Assembly: GCA_910587995.1 (NCBI GenBank)
Contig: CAJUNS010000013.1
Span: 1-54,951, forward strand
Direction: 5' to 3'
Source of the DNA: an uncultured Oscillospiraceae bacterium
GTDB lineage: Bacteria > Bacillota_A > Clostridia > Oscillospirales > Acutalibacteraceae
Length of the DNA: 54,951 bases
Below, one piece after another: positions 16,503 through 23,792 of this stretch. Position 1 is the stretch's first letter. Each line of letters begins with the position of its first letter. The notes under the pieces were generated by a model. It was not told where the DNA came from. It saw only the letters and a list, made by a program, of their open reading frames with translations, and searched no databases. Made by a program: the position numbers and the translations under genes.

Positions 16503-18741
16503 AGGTGGTTCTCTCCAAAATCTCCCGCTGGACTACAGGATTTAGGGTGACAAACCGGGCGCTGAAGCCGCCAATGCGCACCATTAGGTTCTGGTAGTTC
16601 TCCGGGTGGACCATAGCGTTTTCCAGGTCCTCCCGGCCCACCACGCACAGGTTGGCCTGTACGCCGCCGTTTTGCAGGAAGGCTTTGAGCACTGCCGCTA
16701 CCTGGTCCCCAGCCTGGGTGAAAAGCTCCTTAGTAAAGCGCACATTATTGATGACGCCCACATGCTTGGTGTTGTCAAACTTTGACATGGAATTCAAAAG
16801 GGCGGTAACGCCGCACTTGTCCGCGCCCAAAGAAGGGCCGTTGGCGTTGGCCATAGGCGCGCCCTTTTTCCGGCCGCAGGCAGAGGCGGAGCAGAAGTTC
16901 CCCCACTCGGCGCTCATGGAGTTGTTGACGCTGACAATGTTGTACCGGTACAGGCCAGCCTCCTGTCCTGCTTGGGAGGTAATGTCCGCCATATCGTTGA
17001 ACAGCCGCTGGGCCATGCTGTCAGCCTCGTCATTGTCGTTGCCGTACTTGGGTGCGTCCAGGCAAAGCTTTCGCACGTCCTCCCGGCCCTCAAAGTCCTG
17101 ATCCAGCACCTGGACCAGCTCTTCCAGAGTCAGGCGCTTCTCCTCATAGACCAGCTTCCGAATGGCCGTCAAGCTGTCCGCGCAGCTGATGACGCCAAAG
17201 GTCTCGCTGGAGGCGTTTAGGTACCGCACCCCGCCTTGGAACACAGGCAGCCCCCGTTCCACACAGTCGTTGAGCAGCAGGCTCAGGTGCAGGTAGGGAG
17301 CGTTCTCCCCAGCCACCTGATAGTTCAAATATTTGTGCACGGCGAACTGTTCCATTACGGGCTGAAGCTGGGCCAGCACCGCCCCGTACAGCTTCTCGAA
17401 TGTATCGAACTGAGCAAGCTCCCCGGTGGCCGGACCGCAGAGCACCTGATGATAGGAGTCTGTGCCATTATGCAGGGCCAAGTCCAGGGCCTTCAAGGCG
17501 TTAACGCCGTTGTTGGGCGTGCCCACGCTGTACCCGGCCAGCACATACTCGCCGCAGCCAAAAGGCACATACTGTTCCGCCTCCTCCCGGCTGACCCCGT
17601 ATACCCGCTCCACAGCGGGCACATTGGTGTCGTCAGAATAGAGAATGGGGAAAGTAACCCCTTCGGCGTTGACCTCCATGGCTTTCTGGAACACATCCTC
17701 GCTCATGCCGGTGTAATACCGCAGGGTCAGCTGGGGCACCGCCTCCCGGAAGCGGCGGGTGGCCTCCATAATGGCAATGGCCAGCCGGTCGGCCTCGGCC
17801 GGGTGCTGGCGGCCCATGCCGCCAATAATCACCCGGCAGTCGTGGATTTTATTGATCTCCCGGAAATGCTTGTAAAGATAGAGGATAATTTGAACCCCTT
17901 CCTCCTCGGTCAGCCGCCCAGCGTCCAAATCAGCGGCGTAAAGAGCCCCCAGGTAGTCGTCCATACGGCCATAGTTCATTAGGTCGCAGCTGACAGAGTA
18001 AATCCACATCAGCTGGACCCCTTCCAAAAAGCTCTGGGGCGGCTGGTGCTGGATGTGTTCCAGGGCCTCCGCCAGCGCCAAAAAGCGCTTTCTGACCGGA
18101 CTGGCTCCGCTGTGGGCCGCTCGTTCCAAAGCCTGCCTGCGGTACTGCTCACAGGCCCCGCGCAGGCTCTCAATCCAGAGCTTAAGGGCCTCATAGAAGG
18201 CAGAGGGACCATTTTCCGCCGCTTTCTGGTCTATCTCCCGGTCCAGGCCATCGAAGCCCAATGCCATCAGCTTGTGGAAATCCAGGTTGGTGCCCGCCAC
18301 CCGGCAGTCGCAGTTGGCCACGCCGGGCGCGGGGTAGCCTTTTGCCGGGACATAGCCATACCGGTGGGCAAAGGCCAGGTCCAGCTTGCGGGCGGTGTTC
18401 TCCTCCCGCCAAAACATCTGGGCGGTTTGCAGGGCATAATTCTCCGCAGCGGTCAGTTCCCCGGCGCAATTCTGCATGGCGGCGGTAAACTCGAAGTCCT
18501 TGAAGTAATAGGTATAGCCCGCGCCCAAGGCGGAGTACCCTCCCGCCTGGGAACTAAAGCCCAAAAAGCCATGGTCATACCGGCCCGCGATCCCATCCTC
18601 TTCGTCCAGGGGAGCCAAAATGTGCTTAAGCTGGTAGTCCAGGCAGCGGGCCTCCCGCAGGCAGATATCATCGCTGTTCTCCTGGTAAACCCGGGTGAAC
18701 TCCAGCGCTTCCCGAAGCTTCTGCAAATCGGTTCTGCTCAT
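16492..18741 (-). CDS. Glycyl radical enzyme of unassigned substrate (PFL-like family)
   Basis: 749 residues, a full-length glycyl radical enzyme. The radical loop near the C terminus reads VRIGGFSARF, placing the radical on G725. The thiyl cysteine is C396 in PFGCGEYVLAGYS, with E398 two residues on: the C-x-E arrangement of dehydratases and lyases. Pyruvate formate-lyase instead has two adjacent cysteines and no such glutamate. After the glutamate, characterised eliminases (choline lyase, glycerol and hydroxyproline dehydratases) have P, but here Y follows, and C-G-E replaces C-V-E or C-N-E. I therefore assign an eliminase-like enzyme of unknown substrate. Gene order with an overlapping activase and a divergent AraC regulator, next to a glycan locus, suggests a sugar-derived substrate (inference). 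RBS GAGGAGAAAG precedes the ATG. Confidence 0.93.
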   Translation of the reverse strand: MSRTDLQKLREALEFTRVYQENSDDICLREARCLDYQLKHILAPLDEEDGIAGRYDHGFLGFSSQAGGYSALGAGYTYYFKDFEFTAAMQNCAGELTAAENYALQTAQMFWREENTARKLDLAFAHRYGYVPAKGYPAPGVANCDCRVAGTNLDFHKLMALGFDGLDREIDQKAAENGPSAFYEALKLWIESLRGACEQYRRQALERAAHSGASPVRKRFLALAEALEHIQHQPPQSFLEGVQLMWIYSVSCDLMNYGRMDDYLGALYAADLDAGRLTEEEGVQIILYLYKHFREINKIHDCRVIIGGMGRQHPAEADRLAIAIMEATRRFREAVPQLTLRYYTGMSEDVFQKAMEVNAEGVTFPILYSDDTNVPAVERVYGVSREEAEQYVPFGCGEYVLAGYSVGTPNNGVNALKALDLALHNGTDSYHQVLCGPATGELAQFDTFEKLYGAVLAQLQPVMEQFAVHKYLNYQVAGENAPYLHLSLLLNDCVERGLPVFQGGVRYLNASSETFGVISCADSLTAIRKLVYEEKRLTLEELVQVLDQDFEGREDVRKLCLDAPKYGNDNDEADSMAQRLFNDMADITSQAGQEAGLYRYNIVSVNNSMSAEWGNFCSASACGRKKGAPMANANGPSLGADKCGVTALLNSMSKFDNTKHVGVINNVRFTKELFTQAGDQVAAVLKAFLQNGGVQANLCVVGREDLENAMVHPENYQNLMVRIGGFSARFVTLNPVVQREILERTTYDA

Positions 18742-18776
18742 AACTTTCTCCTCTTCTCTTTTATTGATATTTTCTC

Positions 18777-18805
18777 TTGCCTTTTTCCTGGTCCGCCGCT
18801 ATAAT
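18777..18805 (+). promoter_or_regulatory. Predicted sigma-A promoter for the AraC regulator
   Basis: TTGCCT (18777-18782), 17-base spacer, TATAAT (18800-18805). It lies in the 117-base divergent region shared with the glycyl radical enzyme gene, for which no clear promoter is seen on the other strand. Confidence 0.65.
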
Positions 18806-18858
18806 GGCCTTAGCGGGGTGTTTTCAGAAGAATTCCCGCGCAAAAAGGAGGCGGCATT

Positions 18859-19716
18859 GTGGCGGACGAGGCTGTTTTACTGCGTCAAACGGAAGATGCC
18901 ATGCGCCAGGCCGGAGGCAAAGCCCTGTGCCAGCGCGGGGTGCACTCCACCTACCGGCTGCACACCCACGACTTTTACGAGCTGTTTTTGGTGCCCCAAG
19001 GCAGCGCGGTTCATGTGGTGAACGGGCAGACCCAGCTGCTGACCGAAGGCTCTCTTGTGCTCATTCGTCCAGCGGATGAGCATAAGTATGAGTTCCTCAA
19101 CAACAGCGATTTCGAGATTATCAACATTGGCATCCCTCTGCCGGTTTTTTTGAGGCTGTGCCAATATTTGGACGTTGACCGGTCTCTGTTTGATGAACCA
19201 GCGGTGTCGCCCTTACGGGTGCTTTCCGGCGGGGTCCTGCGGGACGCCCAAAAAAAGCTGCTGGAAAACCAGAGTATTCCAGACCCAGAGGTCTCCTACC
19301 GGCATATGCTCAGTGTATTCCCCTACCTGGTGGGGCTGTTTTTGGCTATGCCGGAGGAAACCAACCGGCTGCCCTCCTGGCTGGCCGCGCTGCTGGACCA
19401 GATGGACCGTCCCGAGCATTTCATCCCCGGTCTGCCCCATATGCTGGACCTGGCCAATCTTTCCCAAGAACACCTAACCCGGTCCTTCCGGCGGTATCTG
19501 GGGGTTACGCCCACTGCGTTCATTAACGCCAAACGCTTGGGCTATGCGGCGGAGCTGCTGCTGAACCAGGACCTGCCTGTTATTGAGGTGGGAGCCCAGT
19601 GCGGCTTTAACAGCCAAAGCCACTTTTACCGGCTCTTTACCCTGCGGTATGGCTGTCCGCCCAAGGCCTTTCGGGCGGCTTTCGGGGAAGCCCTCCCGGC
19701 TGATTCTATTATATAA
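18859..19716 (+). CDS. AraC-family transcriptional regulator
   Basis: 285 residues. An N-terminal cupin-type ligand domain (HTHDFYELFLVPQGSAVHVV, then a LVLIRPADEHKY turn) is followed by two helix-turn-helix motifs at the C terminus (LDLANLSQEHLTRSFRRYL and VIEVGAQCGFNSQSHFYRLF). Such proteins bind a small sugar or metabolite and switch an adjacent operon. It is transcribed away from the glycyl radical enzyme and activase, which are the likely targets. The start is a GTG at 18859, 7 bases after AGGAGG. No membrane segment, so it is a cytoplasmic sensor, unlike the large AraC protein at 6.8-9.1 kb. Confidence 0.9.
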   Translation: MADEAVLLRQTEDAMRQAGGKALCQRGVHSTYRLHTHDFYELFLVPQGSAVHVVNGQTQLLTEGSLVLIRPADEHKYEFLNNSDFEIINIGIPLPVFLRLCQYLDVDRSLFDEPAVSPLRVLSGGVLRDAQKKLLENQSIPDPEVSYRHMLSVFPYLVGLFLAMPEETNRLPSWLAALLDQMDRPEHFIPGLPHMLDLANLSQEHLTRSFRRYLGVTPTAFINAKRLGYAAELLLNQDLPVIEVGAQCGFNSQSHFYRLFTLRYGCPPKAFRAAFGEALPADSII

Positions 19717-19955
19717 GACTCCACCTGGCATTTCTACCCGCTCCTTGACCAATTTTTCCACTATATTGATATGCGTTGCTCCGCACCAAAGGCAGGAAGT
19801 GGGTCGCCACTTTCTCGCTGCCCGGCCTTCCTTTTCGCCTTGACACCAGGGCTGGTTCATCGCGGTTCCATCTGGCATTTTTTCGGGGGAATCCACATAT
19901 AATCCCTTGTGATAACCCGGGGAACTGAACCAAATGGAAAAGGAAGTGTGGAAAA

Positions 19956-20876
19956 ATGCAGTTTTACCCTGAAGGCCGGCTGCTGGCCTCCCCTGAAAAC
20001 ACCGCCGCCCTCCAATCTCTGCCCGCTCTGACCGAGGCCATGCGCGAGGGGCGGATCTTAGAGGCCCGCGCCGCCATGTGCGACAGCGCCCATAACCTCT
20101 GGGTGGACTTTCCCTGCATGCGGGGCATGATCCCCCGGGAGGAGGGTGCGCTGGGCATTCGGGAGGGCTCCGTGCGGGATATTGCCATCTTGTCCCGGGT
20201 CAACCGTCCGGTCAGCTTTATGGTCCGGGATTTTTTCCGAGACCCGGATGGCAGGCTCACCGCTCTGCTCTCCCGCCGGGATGCTCAAGAAATATGCACC
20301 CGCGAATACCTAGCAAAGCTGGCCCCCGGCGATGTAATCGACGCCCGAGTCACCCACCTGGAGCCCTTCGGTGTGTTTGCCGACATTGGCTGCGGCGTCT
20401 CTTCTCTGCTGCCCATTGACGCCATCTCCGTCTCCCGCATTGAGCACCCCCGGGAGCGCTTCCAGCCAGGCATGGACATCCGCGCCGTGGTGAAAAGCAA
20501 AGAGGGCGGACGCATCACCCTGAGCCACAAGGAGCTGCTGGGCACCTGGCAGGAAAACGCATCCCGCTTCCGGGCGGGCGAGACCGTTGGCGGGGTCATC
20601 CGCAGCATTGAGAACTATGGAGTCTTTGTGGAGCTGGCCCCCAACCTGGCCGGGCTGGCGGAGCTGAAGGAGCACATCTACCCAGGCCAGCAGGCCAGCG
20701 TGTTTATCAAGAGCATTTTGCCCTCCCGGATGAAGATCAAGCTGATTATCATTGAAACCTTTGACAGCGAACCCAGCCGCCCCGCGCCCCCCGAGTACTT
20801 TTTTGAGGGCGGGCATCTGGACGAGTTTGTATATTCGCCGGAGGGCAGCGATAAGTACATAGCGGTTACATTCTAA
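19956..20876 (+). CDS. S1 RNA-binding domain protein
   Basis: 306 residues. Two clear S1 OB-fold repeats are visible: about residues 123-190 (LAPGDVIDARVTHLEPFGVFADIGCGVSSLLP by position, with a DIRAVVKSKEGGRITLSHKE tail) and about 207-265 (AGETVGGVIRSIENYGVFVE). The N-terminal third may hold a third, weaker one. Clostridial proteins of this size are often labelled S1-like; they bind single-stranded RNA and may act in translation or RNA turnover. It is shorter than ribosomal protein S1 proper. The 239-base upstream gap has a TATAAT at about 19895 without a good -35 partner. A terminator follows. Confidence 0.8.
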   Translation: MQFYPEGRLLASPENTAALQSLPALTEAMREGRILEARAAMCDSAHNLWVDFPCMRGMIPREEGALGIREGSVRDIAILSRVNRPVSFMVRDFFRDPDGRLTALLSRRDAQEICTREYLAKLAPGDVIDARVTHLEPFGVFADIGCGVSSLLPIDAISVSRIEHPRERFQPGMDIRAVVKSKEGGRITLSHKELLGTWQENASRFRAGETVGGVIRSIENYGVFVELAPNLAGLAELKEHIYPGQQASVFIKSILPSRMKIKLIIIETFDSEPSRPAPPEYFFEGGHLDEFVYSPEGSDKYIAVTF

Positions 20877-20891
20877 AAAGCTCCCAAAAGA

Positions 20892-20924
20892 AAAGCCAGA
20901 GCCGGTTCCGCCAGCTCTGGCTTT
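20892..20924. terminator. Bidirectional rho-independent terminator
   Basis: AAAGCCAGAGC pairs with GCTCTGGCTTT. It separates the convergent S1-domain gene and AAC(3)-family gene. Confidence 0.85.
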
Positions 20925-20928
20925 CGTA

Positions 20929-21684
20929 TTAAATCCACTTGGAAATATCTGTCACAAAGGCGTAGGGGTTGCTGCGCATCTCCGCCAAGGCCGCTGCCAA
21001 TAGGGCCCGCGCGTCAATGAGGGTGGAATCCGCCGCCAAAAGCTTGCCCCGCTTAATGTCCGGCTCTTCCAGAATGTCCTCAATGCGCTGGAACTCCGAG
21101 CCCCAGCCAAAGTCCCGCCGGACTTGGTAGAGTTCTTCCTTTCCATTGACCATGTAGGCGCACTGGCCGTGCTCTTTGATATAAGGCGGATGGACAATCT
21201 CCTCCACGCCGTGCATAAAGGTGCAGGCGTGGAGCACCGGCCCCATAAACAGCAGCTTGCCGCCCACCACCGGCAGCAGCATAAAGGGCGAGTGTGGGCC
21301 CACCGCCGTGTCGCCCATGGCGTGGCCTACGGTCAGCCGGTGGGCCAGCCGCCCCCAGGCGCACACAGAGTGGGTGGGATTCACGCTGCGCTCCACACCG
21401 GGACGCTTCCAGAAAATCCGGGGCAGAAGGCCAATGCAGGGCTCGGTGGCCTCCCCATCGAATATTGGGTTTCCCCGGTTCACATTCTCATAGGTCAGGG
21501 CGGGGAACAGCAGGGTGCCCTCCTCCCCCACCGTCTCTTGCAGGCAGTCGATGACCTGGTCCGGAGTCAGACTGGTCCCCAAGGCTTTCATAGAGGAATG
21601 CACCAATACCACGCCGCCGGGGCAAAGGCCCAAAGCGCGCAGGTCTTCCCGCAGCTTGATGTATTCTGATGATAAATGCGGCAT
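20929..21684 (-). CDS. AAC(3)-family N-acetyltransferase
   Basis: 251 residues with the antibiotic_NAT fold marks: VVLVHSSMKALG near the N terminus, GTLLFPALTYEN, NPTHSVCAWG and GPHSPF. The histidine of NPTHS and the aspartate/glutamate-rich tail belong to the acetyl-CoA-dependent active site. Family members acetylate the 3-amino group of aminoglycosides, but many chromosomal homologues act on other amines or amino sugars. Here it is the second gene after a GH2 glycosidase, 30 bases from its stop, so an amino-sugar role is at least as likely as resistance. I start at the ATG at 21684, with AAGGAG 9 bases before; the in-frame TTG at 21690 is too close to that site. Confidence 0.87.
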   Translation of the reverse strand: MPHLSSEYIKLREDLRALGLCPGGVVLVHSSMKALGTSLTPDQVIDCLQETVGEEGTLLFPALTYENVNRGNPIFDGEATEPCIGLLPRIFWKRPGVERSVNPTHSVCAWGRLAHRLTVGHAMGDTAVGPHSPFMLLPVVGGKLLFMGPVLHACTFMHGVEEIVHPPYIKEHGQCAYMVNGKEELYQVRRDFGWGSEFQRIEDILEEPDIKRGKLLAADSTLIDARALLAAALAEMRSNPYAFVTDISKWI

Positions 21685-21714
21685 AGACAAATGCTCCTTC
21701 CGATCCGGACCGCC

Positions 21715-23469
21715 TCAACCGTTGGCCTTGCGGATGGCTTCCAGGTCCGCCTTTGGGTTGCGGTCCATGTCCAGCAGGCCGTTTACCTCTTGGAACACAT
21801 CGGTCAACTGGGTGTAGCAGTAGCCGCAGAAGCCCGGCAGGGCTTTAGCTCCCCGGCTGATGGCCCCAAAACGCTCCAGTAGGGCGGCTTGGTCCGCTAC
21901 CGCGCCATTGTAGCCCCAGTTGTCCCCACCCTGGTCCTTCTGCATGGCAATGCCCCCAAACTCGCTGAAGATTTTGGGCTTGCCCGCATGGCTGCAGCCC
22001 TGGGCGGTCAGCAGCTTGCCGCTGGGCGCGCCCTTCAGCAGGGCCTCCTCGGTCTGGTAGGCCGGGTCCAGGTCCTGGGGCCAGGCAGTGTAGTCGTGGA
22101 CCGTGAAAATGTCCGTCTCGGCCTGCTCCCAGCCATCGTTGCCCGAGACCAGCCGGGTACCATCCAGGCAGTGGACCAGCTGATACAAAAAGGCGCAGAG
22201 CTGCTGGGCCTCCTTCTGGCTTTGAATGGCGGGCACGCCCCAGGACTCGTTAAGAGGGGTCCACACCAGAATGCTGGGGTGGTTGTAGTCCCGGCGGATG
22301 GCCTCGCTCAGATCCCGCATCAGGTTGCGCTTTTCGCTGTCCCGCAGCCAGTAGGCGCTGGGCAGCTCGCTCCACACCACCAGGCCCAGCTTGTCTGCCC
22401 AGTACAGGTAGATGGGGTCCTCGAACTTTTGATGCTTGCGGGCCCCGTTGTAGCCCATGGCCAAGGTGAGCTCCACATCTTTTTTCAATGCTTCCGCGCT
22501 GGGGGCGGTGAGCAGCCCATCCGGCCAGTAGCCCTGGTCCAGAATCAGCTTTTGATAGAGATTGTTGTTGTTCAGGGTAATCCGGTCGCCCCAAACCTGC
22601 ACCTGGCGCATGCCAAAGTAGGTCTCCACCCGGTCGCAGGCCGTGCCGCTGTCCAAAGTCTCAATGGTCAAATCATACAGGCAGGGCGACTCCGGGCTCC
22701 AGGTATAGATACCGTTGATCTCCGGGTTGTGGCCCAGATACAAGGTGGTTTTTACAAAGCGGTCCAGAGCGGAGGCCTCCTGCTGGGCCACGGTCTTTCC
22801 GTCAAAGGAGGCGGTCAGCCGCACCGCGCCGTTCACCGGCCGTTCGTTGAGGGTGACCTCCACCTGAAGCGCACCGTTTTCCACATCGGGAGTCAGGCGG
22901 AAGTCCACGGGGTAATACTCTCCCACGCCCTCCAGCCACACGCTCTGCCACAGGCCCGTAGAGGGGGTATACCAACAGGCAAAGGGCTCGGGACGGTAAC
23001 TCTGCTTGCCCCGGGGCTGGTCGGTGTCCAGACGGTCCTCACAGCGCACGGCCAGGGTATACTCCCCGCCGGGCTGGGTAAGGTCCGTTATGTCAAAGAA
23101 GAAGTCTGAATAGCCGCCGGTATGGCTGCCCAAAAACTGGCCGTCCAGCCAGACCCCGGCCTCATAGTCCGCCGCGCCAAAGCGCAGCAGGCGGCGGGCT
23201 GTCATATGCTCCGGCACCCGGAAGCTGCGTTTGTACCACACCACATCGCAGTGCTCCTGGCGGTTAACGCCAGAAAGGGCGCTTTGGTAGACAAAAGGCA
23301 CTTCGATGGAGAGGCGCTCTCCATCCCAGGGGTTTTCGGGGCGGTACCAAGCCTTGCGCAGGCCCTGGTTTTGGGGGTCAAAGGCAAAGTCCCACTGGCC
23401 GTTTAGGGTCATCCAATGCTCCCGCACCCGGTCCGGGCGGGGATGCTCTGGCCGTAATGGCGCTGACAT
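21715..23469 (-). CDS. Glycoside hydrolase family 2 enzyme
   Basis: 584 residues in the GH2 order: jelly-roll sugar-binding domain (about 1-190, with WYKRSFRVPEHM), immunoglobulin-like domain (about 190-290) and TIM barrel. The acid/base is E408 in LNESWG and the nucleophile E503 in FSEFGG, as in beta-galactosidases, beta-glucuronidases and beta-mannosidases. No signal peptide, so it cleaves imported oligosaccharides in the cytoplasm. The compact size resembles small GH2 proteins of gut Clostridia annotated as beta-galactosidase or beta-glucuronidase. Substrate is not decidable here. The start MSAPLRPEHPRPDR is chosen because the family begins here; its ribosome site AAAGGA is 13 bases away, which is weak. 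An AAC(3)-like gene follows in the same operon. Confidence 0.9.
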   Translation of the reverse strand: MSAPLRPEHPRPDRVREHWMTLNGQWDFAFDPQNQGLRKAWYRPENPWDGERLSIEVPFVYQSALSGVNRQEHCDVVWYKRSFRVPEHMTARRLLRFGAADYEAGVWLDGQFLGSHTGGYSDFFFDITDLTQPGGEYTLAVRCEDRLDTDQPRGKQSYRPEPFACWYTPSTGLWQSVWLEGVGEYYPVDFRLTPDVENGALQVEVTLNERPVNGAVRLTASFDGKTVAQQEASALDRFVKTTLYLGHNPEINGIYTWSPESPCLYDLTIETLDSGTACDRVETYFGMRQVQVWGDRITLNNNNLYQKLILDQGYWPDGLLTAPSAEALKKDVELTLAMGYNGARKHQKFEDPIYLYWADKLGLVVWSELPSAYWLRDSEKRNLMRDLSEAIRRDYNHPSILVWTPLNESWGVPAIQSQKEAQQLCAFLYQLVHCLDGTRLVSGNDGWEQAETDIFTVHDYTAWPQDLDPAYQTEEALLKGAPSGKLLTAQGCSHAGKPKIFSEFGGIAMQKDQGGDNWGYNGAVADQAALLERFGAISRGAKALPGFCGYCYTQLTDVFQEVNGLLDMDRNPKADLEAIRKANG

Positions 23470-23574
23470 GATGACATCACAATCCTTTCTGTTTTGAAAG
23501 ATAGTTTCCGTACCGATAGGAAACGCGCCTCTTTTGAAGCTGGGCCCCAAAGCCGCCGCGTTAACCATAGGCAT

Positions 23575-23603
23575 AGTGTAGCAACTTTTCCCTGGACCGT
23601 CAA
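23575..23603 (-). promoter_or_regulatory. Predicted promoter for the GH2 operon
   Basis: Minus strand TTGACG (23598-23603), 17-base spacer, TACACT (23575-23580), giving a leader of about 100 bases. Confidence 0.5.
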
Positions 23604-23706
23604 GAGGGAGATTTGGAAAAAGCCATGCCCCTCTGCCTCCCCTAGAATCTCCCGTTAAACTGCGCAAACTTCTCTGATAAATCCCCCGGATTTTTGCCAT
23701 TTTCTC

Positions 23707-23735
23707 TTGCGAGTTCTCACTTTTTCTGGTATAAT
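23707..23735 (+). promoter_or_regulatory. Predicted promoter for the GH3 gene
   Basis: TTGCGA (23707-23712), 17-base spacer, TATAAT (23730-23735), divergent from the GH2 promoter. Confidence 0.6.
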
Positions 23736-23792
23736 ATGGTAAAACGCACTGCTTGCTCTCTTATTTTATCATCTGGAAAGGCGGAATATCCT

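Noticed and set aside
20929..21684. AAC(3) gene as an antibiotic-resistance determinant
   Set aside because: No mobile context and it is cotranscribed with a glycosidase; family membership alone does not prove drug acetylation.
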